Position numbers and translations under genes: made by a program
Notes under the pieces: generated by a model
The model's input: the letters and a program-made list of their open reading frames with translations, nothing else
The model's database searches: none
Told to the model about the DNA's origin: nothing
Shown here: piece after piece, positions 11,358 to 22,768 of the stretch
Position numbering within the stretch: position 1 is the first letter of the stretch
Layout of the letters: each line of letters opens with the position of its first letter
NCBI GenBank assembly: GCA_028292435.1
Contig: JAQGMI010000162.1
Location: 1-64,000, forward strand
Reading direction: 5' to 3'
Length of the DNA stretch: 64,000 nucleotides
DNA from: Betaproteobacteria bacterium
GTDB lineage: Bacteria; Pseudomonadota; Gammaproteobacteria; Burkholderiales; SG8-41

Positions 11358-12275
11358 CTAAGCCAGCGCGGGCTGCCCGGATGCCACGAACGCCGGGACA
11401 TCTTCAGCGCGATCGAAGCTCACGTACTCCCAGGCGTTCTTTTCTTCGAGTAAACGACGCAGCAGCAAATTGTTGAGCGCGTGCCCGGATTTGTGCGCCA
11501 CAAACGCGCCGATGACCGGATGACCCAATAGATACAGGTCACCGATTGCATCGAGCACTTTGTGCTTCACGAACTCATCGTCGTAACGCAGGCCGTCACT
11601 GTTGAGCACACGGTATTCGTCCAGCACGATCGCATTGTCGAGCGAACCGCCGAGCGCCAGCCCCTGTCCCCGCATCCATTCGACTTCATGCATGAAACCG
11701 AAAGTACGCGCGCGGCTCACTTCCTTGATATAGGACGTCGAGGCGAAATCGACGCACACGGACTTCGCCGAATTTTCAAACACGGGATGGTCGAAGTCGA
11801 TGCTGAATTCGATTTTGAAGCCATTGTGGGGCTGAAAACTCGCCGACTTGTCGCCATCGGTGACTGTCACCGGCTTGATGATTCGGATGAACCGCTTGGG
11901 AACCGATTGTTCTTCAACGCCCGCAGACTGAAGCAGAAACACAAACGGACCCGCGCTGCCATCCATGATCGGCACTTCCGGCGCCGACACATCCACGTAC
12001 AGGTTGTCGATGCCCAAGCCTGCGAGCGCGGACATAAGATGTTCAACCGTCGACACGCGCACGCCATCGCGCTCCAGGCAGGAAGACAAACGCGTATCGC
12101 CGACGAGGTAAGGATCCGCTTTGATGTCGACCGGCTGCGCGAGATCAACGCGTCGGAACACCACACCTGTATTCGGTGCAGCCGGACGCAGCGTCAGATA
12201 GACCTTTTCACCGGTATGCAATCCAACACCGGTCGCGCGGATGATGTTTTTGAGTGTGCGCTGCTTAATCACCAA
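11358..12275 (-). CDS. lpxC: UDP-3-O-acyl-N-acetylglucosamine deacetylase LpxC
   Basis: Zinc amidase for the committed step of lipid A synthesis. It is 305 aa, the usual length. Zinc ligands H79, H238 and D242 and the general-acid H265 occur at exactly the E. coli positions ([26 protein letters not shown]). It follows ftsZ, the normal end of the dcw cluster. The 175-base gap to ftsZ probably carries its own promoter. Confidence 0.98.
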   Translation of the reverse strand: MVIKQRTLKNIIRATGVGLHTGEKVYLTLRPAAPNTGVVFRRVDLAQPVDIKADPYLVGDTRLSSCLERDGVRVSTVEHLMSALAGLGIDNLYVDVSAPEVPIMDGSAGPFVFLLQSAGVEEQSVPKRFIRIIKPVTVTDGDKSASFQPHNGFKIEFSIDFDHPVFENSAKSVCVDFASTSYIKEVSRARTFGFMHEVEWMRGQGLALGGSLDNAIVLDEYRVLNSDGLRYDDEFVKHKVLDAIGDLYLLGHPVIGAFVAHKSGHALNNLLLRRLLEEKNAWEYVSFDRAEDVPAFVASGQPALA

Positions 12276-12423
12276 TTAACTCTTTGATTTTACGTTACTT
12301 GAAACCCAAGTTTAACACGTTGGAATATCGTCCGACAGCGCGGATACATTCCCTTACGTGGCTTCCCGTAGCCGTTAGACCGCAAATTTTTAGTAACTGA
12401 AGTTAGCCTCCTCGATCCACTGA

Positions 12424-12453
12424 TAAGCGGATGACATTCAATCAGTCCGCTTA
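12424..12453. other. Stem-loop overlapping the ftsZ stop codon
   Basis: An 8-bp perfect stem, TAAGCGGA (12424-12431) and TCCGCTTA (12446-12453), extends by five more pairs across a one-base bulge. It overlaps the ftsZ TAA. No T-run follows on either strand, so it may protect the ftsZ message or attenuate read-through rather than terminate. The rest of 12276-12450 is AT-rich leader for lpxC. Confidence 0.45.
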
Positions 12454-13611
12454 ATCAGCTTGTTTACGCAAAAACGCCGGGATGTCGAGCATTTCAACGC
12501 CCGATTGGCGCATCGCCTCTACAGTCTGGTTGCGATTGCGCCGCATGACCGCCGGTTGATCGAGCTCGTCGTAATTCACCGCGCCTGCGACCATCGGCCC
12601 GTCCGTTCCCGTTGCCTGCACGACCAGAAGCGGTTTCGGCTGCATTTTGCCCGTGACTTTGCCCAGACCGGTTGCCACGATGGTTACGCGCAGTTCGTCG
12701 CCGAGATCCTCGTCATAAACGGTGCCGGCGATAACAGTCGCCGATTCCGCCGCAAACGCCTTGATCACATCCATGACGTCGTACATCTCCTGCAACTGAA
12801 ACAGCGATTTGCTGGCCGAGATATTCACGAGTACGCCGCGGGCGTCGGCGATGTCGATGTCTTCGAGCAGCGGACACGCCACCGCCTGTTCCGCCGCCAT
12901 TCGCGCGCGGTCGGTGCCTGCCGCTTTGGCCGAACCCATCATTGCCATGCCGGTTTCCGACATCACTGTTTTAACGTCGGCAAAATCGACGTTGATCATG
13001 CCCGGGCAACTGATGATTTCGGCAATGCCCGCGACCGCGCCGTGCAGCACATCGTTCGCCGCGCGAAACGCTTCATCGAGCGTGACCTGGTTACCGAGCA
13101 CCTGCATCAGCTTGTCATTCGGAATGACAATGAGTGAGTTGACGTGTTGCGACAGCGCTTCGAGGCCTTCCAGCGCAATCCGCTGGCGCTTGCCTTCAAA
13201 AGCGAACGGCTTGGTCACGACCGCAACGGTCAGGATGCCGAGTTCGCGTGCGATCTCGGCAACCACCGGCGCGGCGCCGGTGCCGGTACCGCCGCCCATA
13301 CCGGCCGTGAGGAAAAGCATATCCGCGCCGCCGATCAGGTCGATGATGCGTTCACGGTCTTCAAGCGCCGCATTGCGGCCGACTTCCGGATTTGCGCCGG
13401 CGCCGAGCCCTTTGGTGATTTCGGGTCCGAGCTGCAGCTGCGTGCGCGCCTGCGAGCGCTTCAATGCCTGCATGTCGGTGTTCGCGCAGATGAACTCGAC
13501 GCCTTTCACCCCATTGGCGATCATGTGATCGACTGCATTACCCCCGCAGCCGCCCACGCCGATGACTTTGATGACTGCTTCCTGCGACGGAACTTCCATG
13601 ATTTCAAACAT
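12451..13611 (-). CDS. ftsZ: Cell division GTPase FtsZ
   Basis: Tubulin-like GTPase that forms the Z ring. It is 386 aa. It has the glycine-rich GVGGCGGNAVDHM nucleotide loop, the tubulin signature GGGTGTGAAP, and the T7-loop region NVDFADVK. The C-terminal peptide MLDIPAFLRKQ binds FtsA and ZipA. It follows ftsA by 90 bases, a gap rich in A and T that probably adds a promoter for the high expression FtsZ needs. Confidence 0.98.
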   Translation of the reverse strand: MFEIMEVPSQEAVIKVIGVGGCGGNAVDHMIANGVKGVEFICANTDMQALKRSQARTQLQLGPEITKGLGAGANPEVGRNAALEDRERIIDLIGGADMLFLTAGMGGGTGTGAAPVVAEIARELGILTVAVVTKPFAFEGKRQRIALEGLEALSQHVNSLIVIPNDKLMQVLGNQVTLDEAFRAANDVLHGAVAGIAEIISCPGMINVDFADVKTVMSETGMAMMGSAKAAGTDRARMAAEQAVACPLLEDIDIADARGVLVNISASKSLFQLQEMYDVMDVIKAFAAESATVIAGTVYDEDLGDELRVTIVATGLGKVTGKMQPKPLLVVQATGTDGPMVAGAVNYDELDQPAVMRRNRNQTVEAMRQSGVEMLDIPAFLRKQAD

Positions 13612-13701
13612 GAGTTACCTCCGTGACTAAAGTAAAAAATAAAAATTGCGATGTGCTGACTTTTTTGACGCTTGATTTCCGAACCTTGATTGGCATGCCC
13701 A

Positions 13702-14940
13702 TTAAAAATTTCCTTTGAACCAGCTCTTCATGCGTTCGATCAAGCCCGCGAGCGAACTCAAGTTCGCCTGCGCAAGGTGGTGCTGGCGCTGCTGCTGCAG
13801 GCCGAGCAGCAGCAGTCCGACCGCCGTTGCATAGCGTGGATTGCGCACCACCTCGGACAAGCCGCCGTGGTACTGCGGCTGGCCGATGCGCACGGGCATG
13901 TGGAAAATTTCTTCGCCGAGCTCGACCATTCCCTGCATCGAACTCGAGCCGCCGGTGAGCACGATTCCCGACGACAACAATTCCTCGTAACCCGAGCGGC
14001 GCAGTTCGGCCTGCACGAGCGAATACAATTCTTCGATTCGCGGCTCGATAACTTCCGCGAGCGTCTGCCGCGACAGTTGGCGGGCGCTGCGTTCACCGAT
14101 GCCCGGCACATCGACCATTTGCTGCGGATCTGCCAGCTGCTTTAGCGCACAGCCGAAGCGGCGCTTGATGTCTTCGGCGTCCTTGGTCGGCGTGCGCAGC
14201 GCCATCGCGATGTCGTTGGTGATCTGGTCGCCGGCGATTGGAATCACGCCGGTATGCCGGATTGCGCCTTGCGTAAAAATCGCAATGTCGGTCGTGCCGC
14301 CGCCGATATCGACGAGACATACGCCAAGGTCTTTCTCGTCCTCAGAAACCACGGCTGTCGCGGACGCGAGCGGTTGCAGGATCAAATCGTTGACTTCAAG
14401 GCCGCAGCGCCGGATGCACTTGACGATGTTCTGCGCGGCGGAGACCGCACCGGTGACAATGTGAACGTTGACTTCGAGCCGCACGCCGCTCATGCCGAGC
14501 GGCTCGCGCACGTCGCCCTGGCCGTCGACGATAAATTCCTGATTGAGAATGTGCAGCACCTGCTGATCGGTCGGGATCGGAATCGCTTTCGCGGTCTCGA
14601 TCACGCGCTCGACGTCCTGCTGCGTAACTTCGCGGTCCTTGATCGCGACCATGCCCCGCGAATTGATGCTCTTGATGTGGCTGCCCGCAATGCCGGTATA
14701 GACCTGCGTGATCTTGCAATCCGCCATCAGTTCGGCTTCTTCGAGCGCGCGCTGGATTGCATTGACGGTCGCCTCGATATTGACGACGACGCCTTTGCGC
14801 AGGCCTTTCGACGGATGACCGCCCATGCCGATGATTTCAAAACCGCCATCGGGCTTCATCTCGGCAACGATTGCCGCGATCTTCGACGTGCCGATGTCGA
14901 GCCCGACGATCAGTTGCTTCATCTCTTTGGCCTTGCTCAT
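13702..14940 (-). CDS. ftsA: Cell division protein FtsA
   Basis: Actin-like ATPase that tethers FtsZ to the membrane. It is 412 aa from ATG 14940, which has a good AGGAAGAG site in front; ATG 14922 (MKQLIVGLD) is an alternative, and the longer frame to 15120 runs into ftsQ. The phosphate-1 motif GLDIGTSKIAAIV, the phosphate-2 motif LVDIGGGTTDIAIF and the adenosine motif IVLTGGSSSM are intact. The C-terminal amphipathic membrane helix is IERMKSWFKGNF. Confidence 0.97.
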   Translation of the reverse strand: MSKAKEMKQLIVGLDIGTSKIAAIVAEMKPDGGFEIIGMGGHPSKGLRKGVVVNIEATVNAIQRALEEAELMADCKITQVYTGIAGSHIKSINSRGMVAIKDREVTQQDVERVIETAKAIPIPTDQQVLHILNQEFIVDGQGDVREPLGMSGVRLEVNVHIVTGAVSAAQNIVKCIRRCGLEVNDLILQPLASATAVVSEDEKDLGVCLVDIGGGTTDIAIFTQGAIRHTGVIPIAGDQITNDIAMALRTPTKDAEDIKRRFGCALKQLADPQQMVDVPGIGERSARQLSRQTLAEVIEPRIEELYSLVQAELRRSGYEELLSSGIVLTGGSSSMQGMVELGEEIFHMPVRIGQPQYHGGLSEVVRNPRYATAVGLLLLGLQQQRQHHLAQANLSSLAGLIERMKSWFKGNF

Positions 14941-14962
14941 CTCTTCCTGTCCCTCTTCATCT

Positions 14963-15715
14963 TCATCCGGTCGAGCGTGTGTTTTTTCGTGCGATCGGCT
15001 TGGCGGACGGCTCGCGCGCAAGTTCCGGTATGCCGACCGCGAATCCATTGGAATAACGCAGATCCACGTAGTCAAGACGGCGCTGCAAGCGGCCGACCGT
15101 GCGTTCGTACACCGCGACAAAGCGATCGAGCCGTGGCTCGACCTGCTCGCGGCCCAGTTGCAGCCGTGTGCCGTTCGCGAGCTTGACCTGCCATGCCCGC
15201 CGCGCCGACACCTGGACTTCGACGGGCGCCAGATTCAGCGGCGCGAGACTGCGTTTGAAGTAGCCGTATTGAATGGCGATTTCCGTCTCGCTGCCCGGCG
15301 GTCCGACGAACAACGGGAGGCTCGCGTCATAGGCCGCCGCGAACAGTTCACCGTAGGTGTTCACGAGCGCGCCCGCACCCCAGCGTCCGAGCGGAAGGTG
15401 TTCTTCGAGCGAAACATCGAGCCGATCGGGCCACTGTCGCCGCACGTTCACGCCGCGCACCCACGGCAGCTTTTCGAAGCCCGCGCGCGCGCGCTCGAGA
15501 TCGAGCGTGAGGAAATTTCCTTTCACTTCGCGGCCGACAATCGCCTCGATTTGTTGCGGCGTCACGTGCGCAAGCGGCTCGGTGATACGAACTTCGCGCA
15601 GCGGAAATATGGGCAGCCGCATGCCGAAGTGCATCGTCGCATAGGCGATGAGCACGAACGCCGCAGCGAACAGCACATTGGCAATTCCGTTGAGCACGGC
15701 GGGCTTATCCCACAT
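14963..15715 (-). CDS. ftsQ: Cell division protein FtsQ
   Basis: Bitopic divisome protein that recruits FtsB and FtsL. It is 250 aa. A short cytoplasmic start is followed by a transmembrane helix ([20 protein letters not shown]). The POTRA domain begins at [19 protein letters not shown] and contains [21 protein letters not shown]. The beta domain includes [11 protein letters not shown]. The ATG lies 11 bases inside the end of ddl, so translation is probably coupled. Confidence 0.93.
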   Translation of the reverse strand: MWDKPAVLNGIANVLFAAAFVLIAYATMHFGMRLPIFPLREVRITEPLAHVTPQQIEAIVGREVKGNFLTLDLERARAGFEKLPWVRGVNVRRQWPDRLDVSLEEHLPLGRWGAGALVNTYGELFAAAYDASLPLFVGPPGSETEIAIQYGYFKRSLAPLNLAPVEVQVSARRAWQVKLANGTRLQLGREQVEPRLDRFVAVYERTVGRLQRRLDYVDLRYSNGFAVGIPELAREPSAKPIARKNTRSTG

Positions 15716-16652
15716 GCGCGAGCTCCAGAATTTTTACGACGAGCTCGTCAAACCCGATGCCGGCCGCTTTCGCCGCCATCGGCACCAGCGAGTGCCCGGT
15801 CATGCCGGGCGCCGTGTTCATCTCAAGCAGGAAGGCGCGGCCGTCCTCGCGCAGCATGAGGTCCGCACGGCCCCAGCCGGCACAACCCAATGCGTTCGCT
15901 GCGCGCATGACCGTCGCCTGCAGCTCACGCTCTTGCGCGACGGGCAGTCCGCTCGGGCAGTGGTAGCGAGTGTCATCGCTGAAATACTTATTCTGGTAGT
16001 CGTAATTGCCTTCCGGCGCTTCGATCCGGATCAACGGCAGTGCGCGATCGTTTAGGAACGCAGCGGTGAGTTCGCGCCCGGCAATGAACTCCTCGGCGAT
16101 CACGAGCGAATCGCATTGGGCGGCAAGCTCGTAGGCAGGCGCGAGCTTTTCCACGCTCGCGACTTTGGTCAATCCGATGCTCGAGCCTTCGTGCGCGGGT
16201 TTGACGATGAGCGGCAAGCCGAGTTCTTTGGCAACCGCGTTCCAGTCGCTCTCAGCCGTCAATACCGCGTGCCGCGGCGTCGGGATGCCGCTCGCCAGCC
16301 ACACGAGTTTTGTGCGCAACTTGTCCATGCACAACGCCGACGCCATTACGCCGCTGCCGGTGTATGGGATGCCCATTGTTTCGAGCGCGCCCTGCACGGT
16401 ACCGTCCTCGCCATAGCGGCCGTGCAAGATGAGAAAGACGCGCTCGTAGCCGTCGCTCTTCAATGCCGCGAGATCGCGCTCGGCAGGATCAAAAGCGTGC
16501 GCATCGATGTCCTGACGCAGCAGGGCTTCAAGCACGTTGCTGCCCGACATCAGGGAAATTTCGCGTTCCGCGGATTTGCCGCCCATCATCACGGCGACTT
16601 TTCCGAGACGGCTTCGTGGCGTGGCGCGTTTTGTTTTTTTCGGCGCGCTCAT
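15705..16652 (-). CDS. ddl: D-alanine--D-alanine ligase
   Basis: ATP-grasp ligase that makes the D-Ala-D-Ala dipeptide for murein precursors. It is 315 aa. It shows [19 protein letters not shown] at the start, [31 protein letters not shown] for ATP, and the metal site [15 protein letters not shown]. The ATG overlaps the murB TGA (ATGA). It has the DdlB position, between murB and ftsQ. Confidence 0.97.
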   Translation of the reverse strand: MSAPKKTKRATPRSRLGKVAVMMGGKSAEREISLMSGSNVLEALLRQDIDAHAFDPAERDLAALKSDGYERVFLILHGRYGEDGTVQGALETMGIPYTGSGVMASALCMDKLRTKLVWLASGIPTPRHAVLTAESDWNAVAKELGLPLIVKPAHEGSSIGLTKVASVEKLAPAYELAAQCDSLVIAEEFIAGRELTAAFLNDRALPLIRIEAPEGNYDYQNKYFSDDTRYHCPSGLPVAQERELQATVMRAANALGCAGWGRADLMLREDGRAFLLEMNTAPGMTGHSLVPMAAKAAGIGFDELVVKILELAHVG

Positions 16653-17551
16653 GCTCGCTCACCCACGATTCGTACTTCGCGCTCGAGATCGATGCCGAGT
16701 TTTTCTTTGACCGTCGCGTGCGCGAGGTTTATCAATGCTTCGATATCCGCAGCGGTCGCGCCGCCCGTGTTCACGATGAAATTCGCGTGCTTGCCGGAAA
16801 TCATCGCGCCGCCCTGCACGCGGCCTTTCAATCCGCACGCTTCGATCATGCGTGCGGCGTAATCGTTGGGAGGATTGCGAAACACCGAGCCCGCATTGGG
16901 CAAATTGAGCGGCTGCGCGGCGATGCGGCGCTCCAGCAGCTGCTTGATCGTTGCGCGCGACTTGCCGCCGTCGCCCTGCTGCAATCTAAAGCGCGCCGCC
17001 GCAAACCATTCTTCCACGCGTTCAAGCAAAACGACGCGGCGATAACCGATTTCATAATTGGCCGGCGTGCGCTGACGCAATTGACCTTTGCGATCGAGCG
17101 TCGTAACGCTTTCGACGATGCCCCACGCTTCGCCGCCATAGCAGCCCGCATTCATCGCAAGTGCGCCGCCAACGGTTCCCGGAATTCCCGCCATGAATTC
17201 GGCCCCGACCAACTCATGCAGCGCCGCGAAGCGCGCAAGCTTCGGGCTCGGCACGCCGCTTTCTGCATAAAGCGCATTGCCTTCGAAGCGGATTTCCTTC
17301 AACGCGCCGTGCGTAAAGATCACAGTGCCGCGCAGCCCACCGTCGCGCACCAGCAAATTGCTGCCAAGACCGACCAGATACAGCGGTTCGTCCGCCGGCA
17401 GCGACGCCATGAATAAACGCATGTCTTCGAGATCGACAGGGAAGTAGGCGCGGTCGACACTGCCGCCGGCGCGCCAACTCGTGTGACGCGCCATCGGCTC
17501 GTTGCGCCGCCGCTCGCCCCAGAGCATATTTTTCTGCTCGGCCATATTCAT
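16649..17551 (-). CDS. murB: UDP-N-acetylenolpyruvoylglucosamine reductase MurB
   Basis: FAD enzyme that reduces UDP-GlcNAc-enolpyruvate to UDP-MurNAc. It is 300 aa. The FAD-binding part has [31 protein letters not shown] and [20 protein letters not shown]. The substrate domain has NEIGYR-like YEIGYRR, then NAGSVFRNP and [12 protein letters not shown]. It starts 11 bases after the murC stop. The start [10 protein letters not shown] is the longest; ATG at residue 20 (MARHTSW) is also possible. Confidence 0.96.
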   Translation of the reverse strand: MNMAEQKNMLWGERRRNEPMARHTSWRAGGSVDRAYFPVDLEDMRLFMASLPADEPLYLVGLGSNLLVRDGGLRGTVIFTHGALKEIRFEGNALYAESGVPSPKLARFAALHELVGAEFMAGIPGTVGGALAMNAGCYGGEAWGIVESVTTLDRKGQLRQRTPANYEIGYRRVVLLERVEEWFAAARFRLQQGDGGKSRATIKQLLERRIAAQPLNLPNAGSVFRNPPNDYAARMIEACGLKGRVQGGAMISGKHANFIVNTGGATAADIEALINLAHATVKEKLGIDLEREVRIVGERA

Positions 17552-17561
17552 CGTATTCGCA

Positions 17562-18965
17562 TCACGCCTGCCGGCCCGCCAACATTGCTGGCACCGTGCC
17601 TATCGAGCCCGCGCCCATCGTCAACACCACGTCGCCATCGCGCAGCGCCGGCTCGAGCGCCGAGGGGAATTCGGTTACCTGCTCCACAAATATCGGTTCG
17701 ACCTTGCCTTGCACGCGCACGGCGCGCGCAAGCGCGCGGCCGTCCGCGGCGACGATCGGCGATTCGCCGGCCGCATACACCTCGGTCAGCAACAGCACAT
17801 CGACCGTGCTCAGCACATGCGCAAAATCTTCGAAGCAGTCGCGCGTGCGCGTGTAGCGATGCGGTTGAAACGCCAGCACGAGGCGCCGACCCGGAAAAGC
17901 GCCGCGCGCTGCCGCGAGCGTCGCCGCCATTTCCGTCGGGTGATGACCGTAATCGTCGATTAAGGTGTAATGCCCGCCTTGCTTGAGCGCGATCTCACCG
18001 AAGCGTTCAAAACGGCGGCCAACGCCTTTGAAGTCGGCGAGTGCGCGCACGATCGCCGCATCATCCGCACCCACTTCCATGCCGACCGCAATCGCCGCGA
18101 GCGCATTGAGTACGTTGTGCGCGCCGGCAAGGTTCAGCACGACCGTCAGTTCGGGCAGTTTTTTGCCGCGCCCGTCGCTGCGCTGCACTTTGAAATGCAT
18201 GCGGCCTGCATCGGGCCTGACGTCGACCGCGCGCACCTGCGCGGCTTCGGACAGCCCGTAGGTGGTGACCGGTTTGGTAATCGCCGGCATGATTTCGCGC
18301 ACATTCGGGTCGTCGACGCACAACACCGCGGATCCGTAAAAGGGCAAGCGCTGCACGAAGTCCAGAAATGCCTGGCGCAGCCGGCCGAAATAATGACCGT
18401 ATGTTTCCATGTGGTCGGCGTCGATATTGGTAACGACGGCGAGCACCGGCGCGAGATAAAGGAACGACGCATCCGACTCGTCGGCTTCGGCGACGATGAA
18501 CTCGCCGGTGCCGAGCTTCGCGTGCGAACCCGCCGCCTCGAGGCGGCCGCCAATCACGAAGGTCGGGTCCATGCCCGCTTCCCCCAGCACGCTCGCGACG
18601 AGACTCGTCGTCGTGGTCTTGCCGTGGGTGCCCGCAACCGCGATGCCCTGCTTGAGGCGCATCAGTTCGGCCAGCATCATTGCGCGCGGCACCACCGGGA
18701 TTTTGTGCGCCCGCGCCGCGACGACTTCTGGATTGTCTTCCTTGACCGCGCTTGAGATCACAACGGCGTCCGCCGCCGCGATGTTCTCTGCGGCATGGCC
18801 ATGCATGACATCGGCGCCGAGCTTTTTCAGGCGGCGAGTTACCGCGTTGTCGTTGATGTCCGAGCCGCTCACGCCGAAGCCGAGATTGACGAGCACCTCA
18901 GCGATGCCGCTCATGCCGCTACCGCCTATGCCGACGAAGTGAACGCGTTTGACTTTGTACTTCAT
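17562..18965 (-). CDS. murC: UDP-N-acetylmuramate--L-alanine ligase MurC
   Basis: ATP-dependent ligase adding L-Ala to UDP-MurNAc. It is 467 aa from ATG 18965, which reads [20 protein letters not shown], the standard N-terminus. The ATP loop [10 protein letters not shown], the DESDASFL segment and [10 protein letters not shown] are intact. The start has no strong ribosome site; instead its ATG overlaps the TGA of a 53-codon frame that carries a diverged copy of the murC N-terminus (18962-19123), so translation is probably coupled through that frame from murG. Confidence 0.97.
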   Translation of the reverse strand: MKYKVKRVHFVGIGGSGMSGIAEVLVNLGFGVSGSDINDNAVTRRLKKLGADVMHGHAAENIAAADAVVISSAVKEDNPEVVAARAHKIPVVPRAMMLAELMRLKQGIAVAGTHGKTTTTSLVASVLGEAGMDPTFVIGGRLEAAGSHAKLGTGEFIVAEADESDASFLYLAPVLAVVTNIDADHMETYGHYFGRLRQAFLDFVQRLPFYGSAVLCVDDPNVREIMPAITKPVTTYGLSEAAQVRAVDVRPDAGRMHFKVQRSDGRGKKLPELTVVLNLAGAHNVLNALAAIAVGMEVGADDAAIVRALADFKGVGRRFERFGEIALKQGGHYTLIDDYGHHPTEMAATLAAARGAFPGRRLVLAFQPHRYTRTRDCFEDFAHVLSTVDVLLLTEVYAAGESPIVAADGRALARAVRVQGKVEPIFVEQVTEFPSALEPALRDGDVVLTMGAGSIGTVPAMLAGRQA

Positions 18966-19123
18966 TGAGTGGCGCCCAACTCTGTTCGTGCAATGCTGCC
19001 GGCGGCCGACTCCGCTTGCGGCCGGTCGCATCCCGCCGCACTAAATGCGGCAGGACCCTGCTTCCTGCTCACGGAGGTTCCGCCAATCCCTACGAAGTAA
19101 ATGCGTTTGACTTGGTATTTCAT
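18962..19123 (-). pseudogene. Diverged second copy of the murC 5' end, in a 53-codon frame
   Basis: Between murG and murC the minus strand encodes [20 protein letters not shown], clearly the murC N-terminus ([20 protein letters not shown]), with about 25% base differences over 60 bases (19064-19123). After that it no longer resembles murC. The remaining 33 codons contain a palindrome (GCCGCATTTAGTGCGGC near 19035-19051). Its ATG overlaps the murG TGA, and its TGA overlaps the murC ATG, so the frame links both genes by stop/start overlaps. It is best read as the remnant start of a second murC, possibly still translated. Confidence 0.8.
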
Positions 19124-20199
19124 GCGGCCAACCTCGCGCATTCATCGGCGACGGATTGCGTGGCTTCGGGTTTCGCTACGCTTCGCGCTTTCTGCGCCAT
19201 CTCGAGCAAGGCCTCGCGCGTGAATCCGCGCAGCAACGTCGCGAGCGTTTGCGGTGTGAGTTCCGCCTGCGGCACGAGCACTGCAGCGCCGCGTTCGCTC
19301 AAGAAGCGCGCGTTATGCGTCTGGTGATCGTCGACCGCATGCGGGAATGGCACGAGTACGCTCGCAACGCCGGCTGCCGCAAGTTCGGCAATGGTCGACG
19401 CCCCGGCCCTGCAAATGACGAGGTCCGAATCGGCGTATTGCGCCGCCATGTCGGCGATAAAGGGGACTTGCGTCGCGTTGACACCGGCCCGCTGATAATT
19501 CGCTTCGACGTCGGCCAGGTGGCGCGCGCCCGATTGATGCGTGACTTGCGGGCGTTCGGCTTCCGGCATCAGCGCGAGTGCTTGCGGCACCGTCTCGTTG
19601 AGTGCTTGCGCGCCGAGGCTGCCGCCGATCACGGTGAGCTTCAACACGCCAGAGCGGCCACGATACCGCGCCGCGGGGTCCGCGATGCCGGCAATTTCAT
19701 GACGCACCGGATTGCCCGTCCATACCACTGCGGTCGACTCGCCGAATGCCGACGGAAAACCACCGAGCACGCGATCGGCAAGTTTCGCGAGCACCTTGTT
19801 CGCAAGCCCGGCGACTGAGTTCTGCTCGTGAATGGCAAGCGGACGATTCAGGAAGCTCGCCATCATGCCGCCCGGAAATGAGACGTAGCCGCCCATGCCC
19901 AGCACGACGTGCGGGCGATGCGCGAAAATGGCGCGCGCGCTTTGCCAGAACGCGACGAGTAATTGGATCGGCAGCACCGCAAATCGCACGAGTCCTTTGC
20001 CGCGCACCCCCGTCATTGCGATCCACGCCATCGTGTAACCTTTCGGTGTCACGAGCGTCGCTTCCATGCCGGTCTTCGCGCCCAGCCAGACGATGTTCCA
20101 GCCGCGCTCGCGCAGGTATTCGGCGACGGACAGCGCGGGAAATATATGTCCGCCGGTGCCGCCGGCCATGATCATGATGGTGCGCGGTGACGTACTCAT
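19120..20199 (-). CDS. murG: Lipid II synthase MurG (GlcNAc transferase)
   Basis: Membrane-associated GT-B glycosyltransferase that adds GlcNAc to lipid I. It is 359 aa from ATG 20199, which overlaps the ftsW TGA (ATGA); the longer frame lies inside ftsW. It has [17 protein letters not shown] at the start, [34 protein letters not shown], and the UDP-binding [15 protein letters not shown]. It belongs to the murD-ftsW-murG block that is flanked by duplicated ends of mraY and murC. Confidence 0.97.
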   Translation of the reverse strand: MSTSPRTIMIMAGGTGGHIFPALSVAEYLRERGWNIVWLGAKTGMEATLVTPKGYTMAWIAMTGVRGKGLVRFAVLPIQLLVAFWQSARAIFAHRPHVVLGMGGYVSFPGGMMASFLNRPLAIHEQNSVAGLANKVLAKLADRVLGGFPSAFGESTAVVWTGNPVRHEIAGIADPAARYRGRSGVLKLTVIGGSLGAQALNETVPQALALMPEAERPQVTHQSGARHLADVEANYQRAGVNATQVPFIADMAAQYADSDLVICRAGASTIAELAAAGVASVLVPFPHAVDDHQTHNARFLSERGAAVLVPQAELTPQTLATLLRGFTREALLEMAQKARSVAKPEATQSVADECARLAA

Positions 20200-21374
20200 A
20201 TCTTCACCCCGCGCAATAGTTGGCGATTTTCCCAGTCGACTCGCAGGAGCACTGCCAGCGCGCAGCAATTGGCCGCGATGCCGCTGCCGCCGAATGACAA
20301 GAGCGGCAATGTGAGCCCCTTCGTCGGCAGCACCCCCATGTTCACGCCCATGTTGATGATCGCCTGCACGCCAAGCCACAGGCCGATGCCCTGGGCGACA
20401 AGCGCGGGAAACGCGCGGTCGAGCGATGCGGCCTGACGGCCGATCGCGAACGCGCGCACGATGATGACCGCGAACAATCCAATCACCACGGCGACGCCGG
20501 CGAAGCCGAGTTCTTCGGCAATGACGGCGAGCAGAAAGTCAGTGTGCGCTTCGGGCAGGTAAAACAATTTCTCGACACTCGCGCCCAGGCCGACGCCCAG
20601 CCATTCGCCGCGGCCGAACGCGATGAGCGCATGCGACAGCTGGTAACCTTTGCCGAATGGATCGGCCCACGGATCCATGAAGCCGACGACTCGCTGCATC
20701 CGGTATGGCGACAGCCAGATCAACAACACGAAACCGACGATCAGCAACACGATCAAGCCCGCGAACGGTTTCCAGTTGACGCCGCCGAGAAACAAAATTC
20801 CCATCGCAATCACAGTAATCACCGCGAACGCGCCAAAATCGGGCTCACGCAGCAGGAGCCCGCCGACCAGCAGCATTACAATGAAAAGCGGCAGGAATCC
20901 CTTGGTCAGGCTGTGCATGTGCGCCGACTTGCGCACGGTGTAGTCGGCGGCATACAGCACCGCGAACAATTTCATGAGTTCCGAGGGCTGGAGGTTGAAT
21001 ACGAACAGTGACAGCCAACGCTGGCTGCCGTTGACTTCGCGGCCGATGCCCGGAATGAGAACCAGCACCAGCAAGCCGGCGCCCAGCAGAAACAGAAATG
21101 GCGCCGCTTTCTGCCACGCCCGCGTCGGCAATTGAAATGCAATCGTCGCCATGCCGAGACTCAACGCGAGAAACACGCTGTGCCGCATCAGGTAATACAT
21201 CGGCTGCTGACCGGTCATGCGGCTCGCTTCGGCAATCGCGATCGACGACGAGTAGACCATCACGAGACCCAGCGCGAGGAGCGCAACGGCACTCCAGGCG
21301 AGCGCCACGTCATATTCGGCGGGTGGCGGACGGCTTTTCAGGTCCGCATAGAACATCGCGTTCATTTCAGCCAC
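20196..21374 (-). CDS. ftsW: Septal peptidoglycan glycosyltransferase FtsW
   Basis: SEDS-family lipid II polymerase of the divisome, working with FtsI. It is 392 aa with about ten transmembrane helices. Typical SEDS segments are visible: [74 protein letters not shown], and the C-terminal [10 protein letters not shown]. The start overlaps the end of murD by 8 bases. Confidence 0.97.
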   Translation of the reverse strand: MAEMNAMFYADLKSRPPPAEYDVALAWSAVALLALGLVMVYSSSIAIAEASRMTGQQPMYYLMRHSVFLALSLGMATIAFQLPTRAWQKAAPFLFLLGAGLLVLVLIPGIGREVNGSQRWLSLFVFNLQPSELMKLFAVLYAADYTVRKSAHMHSLTKGFLPLFIVMLLVGGLLLREPDFGAFAVITVIAMGILFLGGVNWKPFAGLIVLLIVGFVLLIWLSPYRMQRVVGFMDPWADPFGKGYQLSHALIAFGRGEWLGVGLGASVEKLFYLPEAHTDFLLAVIAEELGFAGVAVVIGLFAVIIVRAFAIGRQAASLDRAFPALVAQGIGLWLGVQAIINMGVNMGVLPTKGLTLPLLSFGGSGIAANCCALAVLLRVDWENRQLLRGVKI

Positions 21375-22746
21375 GGGTCACCTCGTTTCTGACCGCGGCG
21401 GCGAATACGTCGCCGCGATGCCCGTAGTTTTTGAACATGTCGTAGCTGGCGCATGCCGGTGACAGCAGCACCGCATCGCCATTGCGGCTGGCGGCACGCG
21501 CCATGCGCACCGCGTCATTCATATCGGCCGCGCGCTCGACTTTGACGCCGGTGTCTTCGATGGCGCGCGCAATTTGTTCGCGATCTCGGCCGATCAAAAT
21601 CACCGCGCGCGCGCGGCGCCTGACCGGCTCGCGCAAGGGAACGAAGTCCTGACCTTTGCCATCGCCGCCCGCGATCAACACGACCGGCTGCGTGAAGCCA
21701 AGCAGCGCCGCGACCGTGGAACCGACGTTGGTGCCCTTCGAGTCGTCGTAGTAAGTAACGCCGTCGATTTCGGCGACTTTGGCAACGCGATGTGGCAGGC
21801 CCTTGAAGGCGCGCAGCGCGTCGACCACGGCTTTGTCGTCGACGCCAATCGCATGACACAGCGCGCTCGCGGCGAGTGCGTTCGCGGCATTGTGCAAGCC
21901 CGCGACCGGCAGTTCGGCGACCGGCATCAGCGCGCGATTGCCTCGCGCGAGCGAGAGTTGACCGCCATGCGAGGCGAGTCCCCATTCGCGGTCGCCCGTT
22001 GGCGCATTCGTGCCGAAACTCCAGATATCACGGCCGGACTTCACCATCGCCACACTGCGCGCATCTTCACGGTTGATGATCTGTGCGCCACTGCCGATAA
22101 ACACATTTGCCTTCACGGCCGCGTAGTCATCGATACCGTCGTAACGGTCGAGATGATCTTCGGAGACATTGAGCATCGTCGCTGCGTCGGCGTTAAGGCT
22201 GGTAGTCGTCTCCAATTGGAAACTCGACAGTTCGAGCACGAACACATCGGGCACGTCACGGCCGTTTTCGATTTCAGTCAATGCGTCGAGTACAGGCGTA
22301 CCGATATTGCCGGCGACAACCGTATCGCAGCCGGCCGCGGCGCATATGTCGCCGGCCATTTGCGTAACCGTGCTTTTGCCATTGGTGCCGGTAATCGCGA
22401 CGACTTTTGGCAGGCGAGGAACAGCGTGCGGCAGCGCCTGCGCAAAGAGTTCGACGTCGCCGACGAAGGGCACGCCGTGCGCGCTCGCGGCTGCAATCGC
22501 CGGCGTGCGGCGATCGATGCCGGGACTGATGGCGATCATGTCGGCTGCGCGTAAAACGGCCGCCTGCAGTTCGCCGCAAACGAGTGCCACCGCCGGCAAT
22601 TCACGGCGCAACGTGGCCGCATGCGGCGGATCGACGCGCGTGTCGGCGACAGAAACGACGGCGCCATGACGCGCGAGCCAGCGCGTCGTCGAGAGCCCCG
22701 TGTCTCCAAGTCCAAGCACCAAGACTTTTTTACCCCTTACATCCAT
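21367..22746 (-). CDS. murD: UDP-N-acetylmuramoyl-L-alanine--D-glutamate ligase MurD
   Basis: Mur ligase adding D-Glu. It is 459 aa. The N-terminal Rossmann domain is [21 protein letters not shown], the ATP loop is [15 protein letters not shown], then [48 protein letters not shown] and the C-terminal [17 protein letters not shown]. It is preceded by the extra copy of the mraY 3' end rather than directly by mraY. Confidence 0.97.
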   Translation of the reverse strand: MDVRGKKVLVLGLGDTGLSTTRWLARHGAVVSVADTRVDPPHAATLRRELPAVALVCGELQAAVLRAADMIAISPGIDRRTPAIAAASAHGVPFVGDVELFAQALPHAVPRLPKVVAITGTNGKSTVTQMAGDICAAAGCDTVVAGNIGTPVLDALTEIENGRDVPDVFVLELSSFQLETTTSLNADAATMLNVSEDHLDRYDGIDDYAAVKANVFIGSGAQIINREDARSVAMVKSGRDIWSFGTNAPTGDREWGLASHGGQLSLARGNRALMPVAELPVAGLHNAANALAASALCHAIGVDDKAVVDALRAFKGLPHRVAKVAEIDGVTYYDDSKGTNVGSTVAALLGFTQPVVLIAGGDGKGQDFVPLREPVRRRARAVILIGRDREQIARAIEDTGVKVERAADMNDAVRMARAASRNGDAVLLSPACASYDMFKNYGHRGDVFAAAVRNEVTRG

Positions 22747-22768
22747 GTGCGTTCATCTGCCTCGCGTC

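Noticed and set aside
12424-12453. Hairpin over the ftsZ stop as an intrinsic terminator
   Set aside because: No T-run follows on the minus strand, and lpxC lies directly downstream.
14254-15859. Two long forward frames opposite ftsA, ftsQ and ddl
   Set aside because: They cover genes with certain identity on the other strand and show typical high-GC shadow composition.
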